64,000 nucleotides of DNA from an uncultured Gammaproteobacteria bacterium (GCA_937898685.1 CALEJT010000017.1:124001-188000); one strand, 5' to 3'. Numbered from the stretch's first letter, positions 43,950-53,508 are shown. Numbers and translations: made by a program. The notes: generated by a model from the letters alone, not told the origin.

Positions 43950-46133
43950 TCAATTCAACCCACGCCGTTCCAGCAAGGGCTCGACCTGCGGGTCGCGGCC
44001 TCGGAAGTTGCGGAAGAGCTGCATCGCATCTTCGGTGCCACCGCGGGAGAGCAAGGTGTCGCGGAAGTGCTGACCGTTGGCACGGGTCATGCCACCGTTT
44101 TCCTTGAACCATTCCACCGTGTCGGCATCGAGCACTTCACTCCAGATGTAGGAGTAATAGCCGGCCGAATAGCCGCCCATGATGTGCGAGAAGTAAGGCA
44201 AACGATAACGCGGCGGTAGGCTGTCGAGATTGGCGCCGGCCTTCTCGAGCGCTTCGGCTTCGAACTGCATCAGTTCTTCAGCGGAAGGCACTTCTTCCGG
44301 TGGCAGTACGTGCAGTGCCATGTCGATGATCGAAGCCATCAGGTATTCGCTCGTTGCAAAACCCTGGTTGAACTTCTGCGTCTCGAGCACCTTGTTCACG
44401 AGTTCCACCGGCATCGGCTCACCGCTCTCGTAATGCAGCGCATAGTTCTGCAGCACCTCGGGCCAGGTGGCCCACATCTCGTTCACCTGCGAGGGATATT
44501 CGACGAAGTCACGCGGCACGTTGGTGCCGGAGAAGCTCGGATAGTTCACGTTCGAGAAGAGGCCATGCAGCGCATGACCGAACTCGTGAAACATCGTCAC
44601 CACTTCGTCGAAGGTCAGCAGCGTCGGCTCACCTGCCGGCGGTTTTGGAATGTTGAGATGGTTTGCCACCACTGCCTTGGTGTCGAGCAGGGCCGACTGC
44701 GGCACGTAGTCGTTCATCCACGCGCCACCGCGCTTGCTGGGACGCGCATAGGGATCGTGCAGGAAAATGCCGAGCGTGCTGCCGTCGTGATCGATCACTT
44801 CATACACGCGCACGTCTTCCTGATACACGGGCAAGTCGGTGCGACGTTTGAAGCTCAGACCATAGATCTGCTCGGCGGCGTAGAACACGCCTTTTTCCAG
44901 CACGTTGTTGTATTCGAAGTAGGGACGCAACTGACTTTCATCGAAGCTGTAACGTTCCTGACGCACCTTCTCCGCGTAGTAGGCCCAGTCCCAGGCGGCG
45001 AGTTGGAAGTCCACACCTTCGCGACGCACCATCTCCTGCAGATCGGCGAGTTCGCGCTGGGCGTTGGCGATGGCGCGTGGCGTCAGATCGGCGAGACGCT
45101 GCTGCACGGCTTCTACGGTCTGCGCCGTCTGCTCTTCGAGCACGTAGGCGGCATGGTTGGGATAGCCAAGCAGCTGCGCGCGTTCGGCCCGCAGACGCGC
45201 CACGCGGCTCAGGATCTCACGGTTGTCGTACTGACCACCGCGGCTGCCGCGCGCGAGCGAGGTTTCCATGATGCGTTGACGCAGCGCGCGATTCTCGAGC
45301 TGGCTCAGCGCAGGCTGACCACTGGTGTTGAGCAGCGGAATCACGTACTTGCCGCGCATGCCACGTTCGGCGGCAGCATCGGCGGCACCCTGAATCTCGG
45401 CATCGCTGAGACCACGCAGATCTTCGCTGCTGTCGACCACGATGGCGCTGGCGTTCACTTCCGCGAGCACGTTCTGGTCGAAGGCGGTGCTGAGTTCGGC
45501 GAGCTCCGCGTTGTAGCGTTTGAGCTGTTCCTTCTGTTCGGCATCGAGCAGAGCACCGGCGCGCACGAAGTCCTTGTAGGTTTCTTCGAGCAGACGTTGC
45601 GACTCCGGATCGAGCCCTTCGTTGGCCTGGTTGTCGTATACGGCTTTCACGCGCGCGAACAGTGCATCGTTGAGCAGGATCTTGTCGCTGTGTTCGGCGA
45701 GCTTTGGCGACAGTTCCACTTCGAGGGCCTGGATCTCGTCATTGGTATGGGCCGAGCTCAGCGAGAAGAACACGGCGGCGACGCGGTTGAGGAGCTGACC
45801 CGACAATTCCAGCGGCACGATGGTGTTGGCGAAGCTGGGCGGTGCCGTCTGATTGACGATGTCTTCGATTTCCGCCAGCTGCTCTTCCATGCCGCGCTCG
45901 AAGGCAGGTTTGAAGTGTTCGTTGCGGATCTTGTCGAAGGGCGGATATTGCAGGTCGAGCGGACTGGGTTCGAAGAAGGGGTTGTCCTGCGTCTGCGCAG
46001 TCGAAGTAGTAGTGGTGGCAGTGTTCATCTGGCTGCTGGTGTCGGTGGTCGTGGCGGTGTCGGTCGAGCTGTCGGAGCAAGCGACCAATAGACTCATTCC
46101 TGCCAGCGCCACCAGGCAACGTGAGGAAATCAT
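43950..46133 (-). CDS. dcp: M3-family peptidyl-dipeptidase, Dcp type, predicted lipoprotein
   Basis: A 727-residue zinc metallopeptidase. A lipoprotein signal with lipobox LVAC (C19) is followed by a Ser/Thr-rich tether (about 20-50) and then the M3 catalytic domain with HEFGH (H516, E517, H520) in VVTMFHEFGHALHGLFS. SGTNVPRDFVEYPSQVNE is a Dcp hallmark. It should remove C-terminal dipeptides from peptides in the periplasm or at a membrane face. The start at 46133 has GGAG six bases upstream; the open frame back to 46205 adds a non-conserved stretch. Confidence 0.9.
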   Translation of the reverse strand: MISSRCLVALAGMSLLVACSDSSTDTATTTDTSSQMNTATTTTSTAQTQDNPFFEPSPLDLQYPPFDKIRNEHFKPAFERGMEEQLAEIEDIVNQTAPPSFANTIVPLELSGQLLNRVAAVFFSLSSAHTNDEIQALEVELSPKLAEHSDKILLNDALFARVKAVYDNQANEGLDPESQRLLEETYKDFVRAGALLDAEQKEQLKRYNAELAELSTAFDQNVLAEVNASAIVVDSSEDLRGLSDAEIQGAADAAAERGMRGKYVIPLLNTSGQPALSQLENRALRQRIMETSLARGSRGGQYDNREILSRVARLRAERAQLLGYPNHAAYVLEEQTAQTVEAVQQRLADLTPRAIANAQRELADLQEMVRREGVDFQLAAWDWAYYAEKVRQERYSFDESQLRPYFEYNNVLEKGVFYAAEQIYGLSFKRRTDLPVYQEDVRVYEVIDHDGSTLGIFLHDPYARPSKRGGAWMNDYVPQSALLDTKAVVANHLNIPKPPAGEPTLLTFDEVVTMFHEFGHALHGLFSNVNYPSFSGTNVPRDFVEYPSQVNEMWATWPEVLQNYALHYESGEPMPVELVNKVLETQKFNQGFATSEYLMASIIDMALHVLPPEEVPSAEELMQFEAEALEKAGANLDSLPPRYRLPYFSHIMGGYSAGYYSYIWSEVLDADTVEWFKENGGMTRANGQHFRDTLLSRGGTEDAMQLFRNFRGRDPQVEPLLERRGLN

Positions 46134-46249
46134 AGGAAACTCCGTAGAGCGTTGGGTTTTCGGGGCCCGCCGCGTGGCGGTGAAGACAGTGCGGTAAGTT
46201 CCCACCCGCGCGGAACAGGGTCAAGTCCCGCGCGGCGGGCGCGGGATTT

Positions 46250-46522
46250 TCAGGCTTTCACCAGGGTCCAGATGCCGATGCCGACGAAGCCGATGCCCGC
46301 CAGGATCTGCAATTGCCGAGGGTTCACGACGTTGGAGATGAAGCTGCCGGCCAGCACGCCGATGGCCGACGTCGCGATCAGCGCCAGCGAGGCGCCGAGG
46401 AACACCGTCCACTTGCTCACCTCCTTGTCGGCGGCGAAGAGCAGAGTGGCGAGCTGGGTCTTGTCGCCCAATTCGGCGACGAACACGGTGAGGAACACGG
46501 TGAGGATGAGTTTGAAGTCCAC
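46250..46522 (-). CDS. Half-size GDT1/TMEM165-family cation transporter
   Basis: A 90-residue protein of three hydrophobic segments with the family motif E-x-G-D-K-T (VAELGDKTQLATLLFAA, about 16-32). GDT1 proteins usually carry this unit twice (about 190-220 residues) and export manganese or exchange calcium for protons. A single-unit protein would need to dimerise, as proposed for bacterial short forms. No second unit is adjacent. It lies downstream of a 19-codon ORF and hairpins at 46704-46796. No yybP-ykoY manganese riboswitch was recognised. Confidence 0.85.
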   Translation of the reverse strand: MDFKLILTVFLTVFVAELGDKTQLATLLFAADKEVSKWTVFLGASLALIATSAIGVLAGSFISNVVNPRQLQILAGIGFVGIGIWTLVKA

Positions 46523-46703
46523 GCGGCACTCCGATTACTGAAGGACGAAGAGCGCGGGAGTCTGAACTGCGACGGCGCGCAGGACAAGCACTCGACCCTG
46601 GACGGGATGGAAATTCGACGGACGGCGCCGAAAGCCAGCTGATGGGAGGGGCTTGAGGTCCCGTCGCGGCAAGTGCCTCCTAGCGCCTGCAGCTTTCACC
46701 ACC

Positions 46704-46725
46704 CAGAGGTGGGTCGAGACCTCTG
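46704..46725 (-). other. Leader hairpin upstream of the GDT1-type gene
   Basis: On the minus strand, 7-bp arms CAGAGGT and ACCTCTG enclose an 8-base loop. An alternative pairing of CCCACCTCTGGGTGG competes with it. It follows the small ORF by 11 bases and has no T run, so a switching leader structure is as likely as a terminator. The rest of 46523-46703 shows no gene. Confidence 0.35.
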
Positions 46726-46736
46726 TCCGAGATTGA

Positions 46737-46796
46737 TCAGTCGAGCTCTTCCTCGCGGAATTTGTCGAGGAAGAGGAAGAGATACAACAACGTCAT
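46737..46796 (-). CDS. Small ORF of 19 codons with strong Shine-Dalgarno
   Basis: ATG to TGA encodes MTLLYLFLFLDKFREEELD: a hydrophobic half followed by a charged, acidic half. AAGGAG lies seven bases before the ATG, one of the better ribosome sites in the window. It is not recognised as any known small protein. It lies between the LysR gene and the GDT1-type gene, all on the minus strand. It could be a leader peptide, a small membrane-associated protein or a partner of the half-size transporter. Coding status is inferred from the ribosome site and amphipathic composition only. Confidence 0.45.
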   Translation of the reverse strand: MTLLYLFLFLDKFREEELD

Positions 46797-46982
46797 GGCA
46801 CTTCTCCTTGTTGGTACGCACCTGGCAAGCATGCAATCGTTCTGCGAACGCATACGTGAACGATCTCCAGGCCGCCCCTACTCGGCCATCCCCCGATCAG
46901 GGGGTGCAGTAACTGCTGGGGCAGTCTGGCGGTGGAATCCATGCGAATCTGCAACGCTTTTCGCATTTTGCAGTTGCGAAGT
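46797..46982. other. Non-coding gap with hairpins after the LysR gene
   Basis: No gene is seen here. CCCCC-GATCA-GGGGG (46890-46904) is a tight hairpin without a T run. Directly after the LysR stop a weaker stem (CTGCAA with TTGCAG, about 46950-46975) could end that transcript. A promoter for the small ORF and GDT1 gene would be expected in this stretch, but none is clear. Confidence 0.35.
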
Positions 46983-47897
46983 TCACTGCAGAGCTTCGCC
47001 CGCAGCGAAAGCTTCACTGCAATAGGCATGCATCGCATCGACGAACAAACGCAAACGCGTCGACAGAAAACGATTCGGTGGAAACACTGCATACAGATTG
47101 CGTTCGGGCAGCGTGCGATAGCCCGGCATCAGGCGCACGAGACGCCCGCTCTCCAATTCTTCGCGAATGAAGAACCACGGCATGATGACGATGCCCAGAC
47201 CATGACAAGCGCCCTCGATCATCATCTCCGCCGCATCGCACTTGAATCCGCCACGCAGTGAAACGACACCCTGCGTGCCGTCGGGACTGCGGTACCGCCA
47301 TTCGTGCAGCCCCCTGTTGCGCGTGTAGGCCACCACCGCATGTTGCGCCAATTCTTCCGGTGTCTGCGGCGCGCCATGCTTGGCGATGTACTCGGGACTG
47401 CAGCAGGGAATCAGCGGACTCGCCGCCAGACGTCGCGCGATGAGCGAAGAATCGGGCAAGGCGCCAATGCGCAGCACGACGTCGAAGCCCTCCTCGCCGA
47501 GATCGACGAGGCGATCGTCGAAGTGCACGTCCATCTGCACTTCGGGATAGGTCGCCGCGAACTCCGCGATCGGAGCCTTCAGCTGCCGACAGAGGGCGGC
47601 GGGAGCACTGACCCGCAGGATGCCGCGAGGCGTGCTCTTCAGTTCGTTGAGTTCCTCGCGTGCCTCGCTGAGATCGTCGAGGGCGCGGCCGGCCCGTTCG
47701 AAGAACAGACTGCCTTCCTCGGTCAGAGAAACGCGTCGGGTGGTACGGTTGAGCAATTTGACGCCCAGTTCTTCCTCGAGGTGCTGGATCTGCTTGGAAA
47801 CTGCAGAAGGCGTAAGCCCAAGTTCACGCGCCGCAGCGACGAAGCTCTGCTGGCGGGAAACCGCAAGAAAGATGGGTATGCGCGCTAGGTAATCCAT
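46983..47897 (-). CDS. LysR-family regulator divergent from pirin
   Basis: A 304-residue LysR-type regulator. The N-terminal winged helix-turn-helix (about 1-60) contains SFVAAARELGLTPSAVSKQIQHLEEELGVKLLNRTTRRVSLTEEG. The C-terminal effector domain is of the CrgA/DsdC-like type, with PEVQMDVHFDDRLVDLGEEGFDVVLRIG. LysR regulators beside pirin genes are common and usually control them. A T-N11-A palindrome lies in the shared promoter region. Confidence 0.92.
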   Translation of the reverse strand: MDYLARIPIFLAVSRQQSFVAAARELGLTPSAVSKQIQHLEEELGVKLLNRTTRRVSLTEEGSLFFERAGRALDDLSEAREELNELKSTPRGILRVSAPAALCRQLKAPIAEFAATYPEVQMDVHFDDRLVDLGEEGFDVVLRIGALPDSSLIARRLAASPLIPCCSPEYIAKHGAPQTPEELAQHAVVAYTRNRGLHEWRYRSPDGTQGVVSLRGGFKCDAAEMMIEGACHGLGIVIMPWFFIREELESGRLVRLMPGYRTLPERNLYAVFPPNRFLSTRLRLFVDAMHAYCSEAFAAGEALQ

Positions 47898-47917
47898 AGG
47901 TACAGCCCTAAGGTTAT

Positions 47918-47930
47918 TTCCAATTTGGAA
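47918..47930. promoter_or_regulatory. LysR operator between lysR and pirin
   Basis: TTCCAA-T-TTGGAA is a perfect palindrome that also fits the LysR T-N11-A rule. It lies 20 bases before the regulator start and 100 bases before pirin, in a locally AT-rich stretch. Binding here would both autoregulate the LysR gene and act on the pirin promoter. Confidence 0.6.
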
Positions 47931-48029
47931 GTAGTGATTTTCTTTCTCGACTGATTATTAACCAGTCCGAGAAGCGTACATTGCGGGCAACTCGGCAGAT
48001 TCACCGCCCCTGCCGTACAGGAGGCTCAC

Positions 48030-48731
48030 ATGATCCGTGTCTACCCAAGAGCCCAGATGGGCCACGCCAACCTCGGTTGGCTCGACAGCCACTTTCACTT
48101 CAGCTTCGCCGACTACTACAACCCGGCCCGGATGGGTTTCGGCGCGCTGCGAGTCATCAATGATGATTTCATCGAGCCCGGCACCGGCTTCGGCATGCAC
48201 CCGCACCGCGACATGGAAATCATCACCTTCGTCCGTTCCGGCGCGATTTCCCACCGCGATTCGATGGGCAACGCCGGCCGCACCACGGCGGGCAACGTGC
48301 AGGTGATGAGTGCCGGCACGGGCGTGCTGCATTCGGAGCACAACCGTGAAAGCGAACCGACCACGATGTTCCAGATCTGGATCATCCCGCGGGAGCGCGG
48401 GGTGAAGCCGCGCTGGGAAGCAGCGAACTTCAGTGATCGCAAGGCCACCGACACGCTGCCGCTGCTCGTGAGCGGTCGTGCCGAAGATGCCGGTAAAGGT
48501 GCGCTCTACATTCATCAGGACGCCTCGATCCACGGCGGACAGCTCGAGCAGGGGCAACGCCTCGTGCAACCGATCCGCGATCAGGCCTACGTCGTCATCT
48601 CCAAGGGAGAGGTCGAAGTGGATGGCTATGTGCTGCGTGAAGGAGATGGAGCGGAAATCACGCAGGCTACGACCGTGGTGCTCAACGCCGTGAGCGATGC
48701 CGAGGTGATCCTGATCGACGTGCCCGCCTAA
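48030..48731 (+). CDS. Pirin family protein
   Basis: A 233-residue bicupin. The N-terminal cupin has the metal-binding pattern GFGMHPHRDMEIITFVRSG and later HSEHN, which supply the His/His/His/Glu iron site. The C-terminal cupin is shorter. Bacterial pirins of this type (E. coli YhhW) oxidise quercetin in vitro; physiological roles vary and are unproven here. AGGAGG before the ATG supports the start. Confidence 0.92.
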   Translation: MIRVYPRAQMGHANLGWLDSHFHFSFADYYNPARMGFGALRVINDDFIEPGTGFGMHPHRDMEIITFVRSGAISHRDSMGNAGRTTAGNVQVMSAGTGVLHSEHNRESEPTTMFQIWIIPRERGVKPRWEAANFSDRKATDTLPLLVSGRAEDAGKGALYIHQDASIHGGQLEQGQRLVQPIRDQAYVVISKGEVEVDGYVLREGDGAEITQATTVVLNAVSDAEVILIDVPA

Positions 48732-48744
48732 GGCACTTACAGAA

Positions 48745-48766
48745 ACCGGCGCCCAAGGGCGCCGGT
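48745..48766. terminator. Terminator between pirin and the efflux OMF gene
   Basis: ACCGGCGCCC, a 2-base loop and GGGCGCCGGT form a perfect 10-bp stem between convergent genes. Only a short CTTTC follows on the plus strand, so the T tract is weak. Confidence 0.7.
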
Positions 48767-48781
48767 CCTGCTTTCATCAAC

Positions 48782-50203
48782 CTACTGCTGTGCGACTTCC
48801 CAGCCGCCGCCCAGCGTTTTGTATACAGCCACCAGGTTCAGCAGCAGCTGCGTTTCGCTTTCGGCAAGCTGTGCATCGACCTCCAACTGCGAACGTTCGG
48901 CATCGAGCACACTCAGGAAATCGCTCGCGCCCACCTCGAAACGCTGCCGCGCAAAGTTGGCCGCCTGGGCACTCGCCTGCGCTGCTTCCACCAACTTGGC
49001 GCGACGCTCTTCCTCACGCGTGAAACGCCGCAGCGCGTTGTCGGTTTCTTCCAAGGCCAGCAACACCTGGCGTTCGAACGCGGCGACTTGGCTTTGCGTC
49101 TGTGCATCGGCTGCGGCAATGCGTGCCTGCGCCCGCCCCTGGTTCAGGCCGCCCCACTGCAATGAAGGGGCGAACGAGAACACTTCTGTCGATTCACGTC
49201 CGATATCTGACCAACTGGTCGAGAGAAACCCGAGACTGCCGTTGAACACGATGCGCGGGTAGAGATCCGACACCGCGATGTTGTAGCGCGCGACCGCCAT
49301 CTGCAGTGCGGCTTCCATCTGGCTGATGTCGGGACGACGTTGCAGCAGCGCACGCGGATCACCCACGGCCACGCTCGGCGGCAGCGAAGGCAAGGGACGT
49401 ACTTCGTTCAGCATTTCACGCAATGCATCGCTGCCCTGCCCCGTCAGCACCCCGAGGCGGTTGAGCGCCACGCGCTGTGCCGCTTCGAGCGCGGGAATGC
49501 GTGCTTCGGTCAGCGCCAACTGCGCCTGCGCACGCGAAACGTCGAAGAGATCGCCCTGTCCCACTTCCTGCAGACGCTGCGTCAGTTCATAGGTCTGACG
49601 CTGCACCTCGGCGTTGCGACGCGCCACTTCCAACTGATATTGAATGCCGCGCAGGCTGACATAAGAGGCCGCCACTTCCGCGGCGACGCTCACCTGCACC
49701 GCACGCAAGGCCGACTCGCGTTCCACCAGGTTCGCGCGACCTGCCTTCACCGCATTGCCGAGACGACCGGTGAAGAGATCCACTTCCCAGCTCGTGTCGA
49801 GCGTCACGTCATAGATGTCCATGATCGTGTTCGGGCGCAGCGGGTTGATCGCGCGCGGATATTTCTCGCGAGTGGAGCCCACGCTCGCATCGAGCGTCGG
49901 GAACAGCTCCGCCTTCGCCTGCCGCAGAATCGCACGCGATTCGTTGAGCGAGGCTTCGGCGATGGCGAGATCCTTGTTGTGATCGAAGGCCAGTGTCAGC
50001 AGGTTTTCCAGATCGGCGTCTTCCAACTGCTGCCACCAATCTCGCACCGGCTCCTGCGCCACCAAGCGTCCTTCGAGTTCGAACTGCGCTGCGGTTTCAG
50101 GCAGGGACGCAAGCGAAGCCGCTTGATCGACGTCTCTGTAGCTGTGGCACGCAGCCAGTGCCAGCGACAAGGCCGACACTCCAAAAAGTTTCAACGTTCT
50201 CAT
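48782..50203 (-). CDS. RND efflux outer membrane lipoprotein (OprM/OprN type)
   Basis: A 473-residue TolC-like outer-membrane factor of the NodT family. A lipoprotein signal with lipobox LAAC (Cys near residue 19) is followed by two OEP repeats with the coiled-coil tunnel helices and the RPDISQMEAAL motif. It is the exit duct for the RND pump encoded just upstream. The start at 50203 is fixed by GAGGAAAG six bases upstream; an in-frame codon at 50218 would overlap the RND gene. Confidence 0.93.
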   Translation of the reverse strand: MRTLKLFGVSALSLALAACHSYRDVDQAASLASLPETAAQFELEGRLVAQEPVRDWWQQLEDADLENLLTLAFDHNKDLAIAEASLNESRAILRQAKAELFPTLDASVGSTREKYPRAINPLRPNTIMDIYDVTLDTSWEVDLFTGRLGNAVKAGRANLVERESALRAVQVSVAAEVAASYVSLRGIQYQLEVARRNAEVQRQTYELTQRLQEVGQGDLFDVSRAQAQLALTEARIPALEAAQRVALNRLGVLTGQGSDALREMLNEVRPLPSLPPSVAVGDPRALLQRRPDISQMEAALQMAVARYNIAVSDLYPRIVFNGSLGFLSTSWSDIGRESTEVFSFAPSLQWGGLNQGRAQARIAAADAQTQSQVAAFERQVLLALEETDNALRRFTREEERRAKLVEAAQASAQAANFARQRFEVGASDFLSVLDAERSQLEVDAQLAESETQLLLNLVAVYKTLGGGWEVAQQ

Positions 50204-50214
50204 GTTTACTTTCC

Positions 50215-53200
50215 TCAAGCGTCCAGCGACTGCAATTGACCAGCCGTACCATGCGCTTCCACCGGTGCATCCACCGTGCGTTGCTTGCGTTTCCCTTCGA
50301 GTTTGCGCAGCAGTACGTAGAACAGCGGCGTGAAGAAGAGACCGAAGAAGGTCACACCCAACATGCCGGAGAACACGGCGATACCCATCACGTTGCGCAT
50401 TTCCGCACCCGAACCGCTCGAGTACACCATGGGCACCACGCCCATGATGAACGCGAACGAGGTCATCAGGATCGGACGCAAACGCATGCGGCTCGCCGTG
50501 ATCGCGGCACGCACGGTCTCCATACCGCGGTGTTCCAATTCACGCGCGAACTCCACGATCAGAATCGCGTTCTTGCTCGCGAGCCCCGCGAGTACGAACA
50601 GGCTGATCTGCGTGAAGATGTTGTTGTCGCCACGCGTCAACCACACACCGGTGAGCGCAGCGAGAATGGACAGCGGCACGATCGTGATCACCACGAGCGG
50701 CAGCACGAGACTTTCGTACTGCGCCGCCAACACCAGGAACACGAGCAGGATGCACAACGGGAAGATGTAGATCGCCGTGTTGCCCGAGAGCACTTCCTGA
50801 TAGGTCAGTTCCGTCCATTCGAATTCGACGCCGGGCGGCAAGGTTTCCGCCAGAATCTCTTCGATCGCGGCCTGTGCCTGACCACTCGAATAACCGGGTG
50901 CAGGCGCACCGTTGATGTCGGCGGTCAGATAGCCGTTGTAGTGCGAAGCCGATTGCACGCCGTAGCTTTCCTGCATGCGAATCACCGAACCCAGCGGCAC
51001 CATGTCGCCGGCGTTGTTGCGCACTTTCAGGTTGAGTACGTCGTCCTTGGTGTCGCGGAACTGCGCATCGGCCTGCGCGATCACACGGAAGGTGCGACCG
51101 AACTGGTTGAAGTCGTTGATGTAGAGCGAACCGAGATACACCTGCATGGTGTCGAACACGTCACTCACCGACAGCCCCAACTGCTTGGCCTTGGTGCGAT
51201 CGATGTCCGCATAGAGCTGCGGCACGTTGATCTGATAGTTCGAGTACACCCCGGCGAGCTCGGGACGCTGCCAGGCCTTCATCAGCACCTGCTGCGTCAC
51301 TTCCGCCAGACGCTCATAACCGACACCGGAGCGATCTTCGATCTGCAGTTTGAAACCACCGGTCGTACCGAGACCATCCACCGGCGGCGGTGGGAAGATC
51401 GCGATGTAGGCTTCCTTGATGCCGGCGAATTTCTCCTGCAGTTTCTGCGTCAGCGCGAAGCCCGACAGGCTCGGATCCTTGCGTTCTTCGAAGGGGTCTA
51501 GCGTGAAGAACACGATGCCGGAGCTGGCGCTGTTGGTGAAACCATTGATGCTCAGGCCCGGGAACTGCACCGCGCTTTCCACGCCGGGCTCCGACAGACC
51601 GATCTCACCCATCTCCTCGATCACCGCACGCGTACGTTCCAGCGTGGCGCCGTCGGGCAGCTGTGCGAACGCAATCAGGTACTGCTTGTCCTGCATCGGC
51701 ACGAAGCCTTTCGGAATCGCCTGGAACAACACGCCACTCGTAGCGAGCAGCAGTGCGTAGAAGCCAACCGCCAGCATCTTGCGCGTCAGAATGCCGCCCA
51801 CGCCGCGTGCGTAGTTGTCGGAGCTGCGATGGAAGAAGTTGTTGAACCAGCGGAAGAAGCCACCGAACACGCGCTCCATCGCGCGGGTCAGCCAATCCTT
51901 CGGCTCGTTGTGACCCTTGAGCAGCAAGGCAGCGAGCGCCGGGCTCAGCGTGAGCGAGTTCACCGCGGAGATCACCGTGGAGATCGCGATGGTCAAGGCG
52001 AACTGCTTGTAGAACTGGCCCGTCAGACCGCTGACGAAGGCGATCGGCACGAACACCGCAACCAGCGTGAGCGAGATGGCGATGATCGGGCCGCTCACTT
52101 CCTGCATCGCCTTATAAGTAGCAGCAAGAGGTGAGAGTCCTTCTTCTATGTTCCGCTCGACGTTCTCCACCACCACGATCGCGTCGTCCACCACGATGCC
52201 GATCGCCAGCACGAGGCCGAACAACGACAGCGTGTTGATGGAGAAACCGAACAACCACATCAGCGAGAAGGTGCCGACGATCGACACCGGTACAGCCAGC
52301 AGCGGGATGATCGAGGCACGCCAGGTCTGCAGGAACACGACCACCACGATCACGACCAGCAACAAGGCTTCCAGCAGGGTCTTCACCACCTCTTGGATGG
52401 AGCCGCGTACGAACACGGTGGGGTCGTACACCACCGAGTAATCGACACCTACCGGAAAGCGGGTTTTCAACTGCTCCATCACCTCGCGCACGCCTTCGGA
52501 TACCTGGATCGCGTTGGCACCGGGCGCTTGGAAGATGGGGATGGCGACGGCCGGTTGATTGTCCAGCATCGCGCTGAGGTTGAAGTCGGCAGCGCTGAGT
52601 TCGATGCGCGCGACGTCACGCAGACGCGTGATCTCGCCGCGGTCGCCGGCACTGATGATGATGTCGCCGAATTCTTCCGGCGTTTCGAGACGGCCCTTGG
52701 CGTTGATCGGCAACTGCACCTGCACCAGCGGCGTACCGGGCGCGGCACCGATCACACCGGCGGCGGCCTGCACGTTCTGGTCGCGCACGGCGGAGACGAC
52801 GTCGTTGGCGGTCAGGCCCAGCTCGGCCAGTTTTTCCGGGTTGAGCCAGAGGCGCATGGCGTAGTCACCCGAACCGAAGAGCTGCACCTGGCCCACGCCC
52901 TGCACCTTCGCCAGTTCGTCCTTGACGTTCATGCGCGCGTAGTTGCGCAGGTAGAGCTCGTCGTAGGAGTTATCCGGCGAAATCAGGTGCACCACCATCG
53001 TGATGTTGGGCGAGGCCTTCACCACGGTCACACCGATCTGGCGCGTGACGTCCGGCAGTCGCGGTAGCGCCTGCTGCACGCGGTTCTGGACCAACTGCTG
53101 CGCCAGGTCGGGGTCGGTGCCGATGCGGAAGGTCACGGTCAGCGTCAGCAGACCATCGACGTTCGCCTGCGAGGACATGTAGAGCATGTTCTCGGTGCCG

Positions 53201-53415
53201 GCGAGCTGCTCTTCCAGCGGCGTCGCCACGGTTTCGGCGATCACGGCCGGGTTGGCGCCCGGGTAGGAAGCGTTGACCACCACCGACGGCGGCGCCACTT
53301 CCGGATATTCGGAAACCGGCAGGTTCAGCATCGCAATGGCGCCGGCGATGAAGATCAACAGTGATATCACGCCGGCGAAGATGGGCCGGTCCACAAAGAA
53401 TCTGGATATGTTCAT
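50215..53415 (-). CDS. RND multidrug efflux permease, MexF/AcrB type
   Basis: A 1066-residue inner-membrane proton-driven pump. The first membrane helix is FFVDRPIFAGVISLLIFIAGAIAML. Porter domains follow, and the transmembrane proton-relay aspartates are in GIVVDDAIVVVENVERN (about residue 407). The second half begins around 540 with an equivalent helix. Length and gene order (MFP, RND, OMF) fit the MexEF-OprN/HAE1 group, which exports chloramphenicol, fluoroquinolones and other hydrophobic compounds. The actual substrates are unknown. GGAAG before the ATG supports the start. Confidence 0.95.
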   Translation of the reverse strand: MNISRFFVDRPIFAGVISLLIFIAGAIAMLNLPVSEYPEVAPPSVVVNASYPGANPAVIAETVATPLEEQLAGTENMLYMSSQANVDGLLTLTVTFRIGTDPDLAQQLVQNRVQQALPRLPDVTRQIGVTVVKASPNITMVVHLISPDNSYDELYLRNYARMNVKDELAKVQGVGQVQLFGSGDYAMRLWLNPEKLAELGLTANDVVSAVRDQNVQAAAGVIGAAPGTPLVQVQLPINAKGRLETPEEFGDIIISAGDRGEITRLRDVARIELSAADFNLSAMLDNQPAVAIPIFQAPGANAIQVSEGVREVMEQLKTRFPVGVDYSVVYDPTVFVRGSIQEVVKTLLEALLLVVIVVVVFLQTWRASIIPLLAVPVSIVGTFSLMWLFGFSINTLSLFGLVLAIGIVVDDAIVVVENVERNIEEGLSPLAATYKAMQEVSGPIIAISLTLVAVFVPIAFVSGLTGQFYKQFALTIAISTVISAVNSLTLSPALAALLLKGHNEPKDWLTRAMERVFGGFFRWFNNFFHRSSDNYARGVGGILTRKMLAVGFYALLLATSGVLFQAIPKGFVPMQDKQYLIAFAQLPDGATLERTRAVIEEMGEIGLSEPGVESAVQFPGLSINGFTNSASSGIVFFTLDPFEERKDPSLSGFALTQKLQEKFAGIKEAYIAIFPPPPVDGLGTTGGFKLQIEDRSGVGYERLAEVTQQVLMKAWQRPELAGVYSNYQINVPQLYADIDRTKAKQLGLSVSDVFDTMQVYLGSLYINDFNQFGRTFRVIAQADAQFRDTKDDVLNLKVRNNAGDMVPLGSVIRMQESYGVQSASHYNGYLTADINGAPAPGYSSGQAQAAIEEILAETLPPGVEFEWTELTYQEVLSGNTAIYIFPLCILLVFLVLAAQYESLVLPLVVITIVPLSILAALTGVWLTRGDNNIFTQISLFVLAGLASKNAILIVEFARELEHRGMETVRAAITASRMRLRPILMTSFAFIMGVVPMVYSSGSGAEMRNVMGIAVFSGMLGVTFFGLFFTPLFYVLLRKLEGKRKQRTVDAPVEAHGTAGQLQSLDA

Positions 53416-53508
53416 GGTTTGTCTTCCATGGAAAAGTCGCTCCCTACGCCGGGGTGTCCGGCGCGGGAGACGAACGGGGGTTGCCAGGGTTACAGCGCTT
53501 GCAGCTTC

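Noticed and set aside
44310..46091. 593-codon open frame on the plus strand opposite the M3 peptidase
   Set aside because: It mirrors the true gene in GC-rich DNA, is rich in His, Arg and Val and has no domain. The minus strand has HEFGH and a lipobox.
46523..46800. yybP-ykoY manganese riboswitch before the GDT1-type gene
   Set aside because: The conserved riboswitch core blocks were not found in the leader on the minus strand; only unrelated hairpins were seen.
49993..51501. 502-codon open frame opposite the RND genes
   Set aside because: Shadow of the permease codons; low-complexity Arg/His composition.
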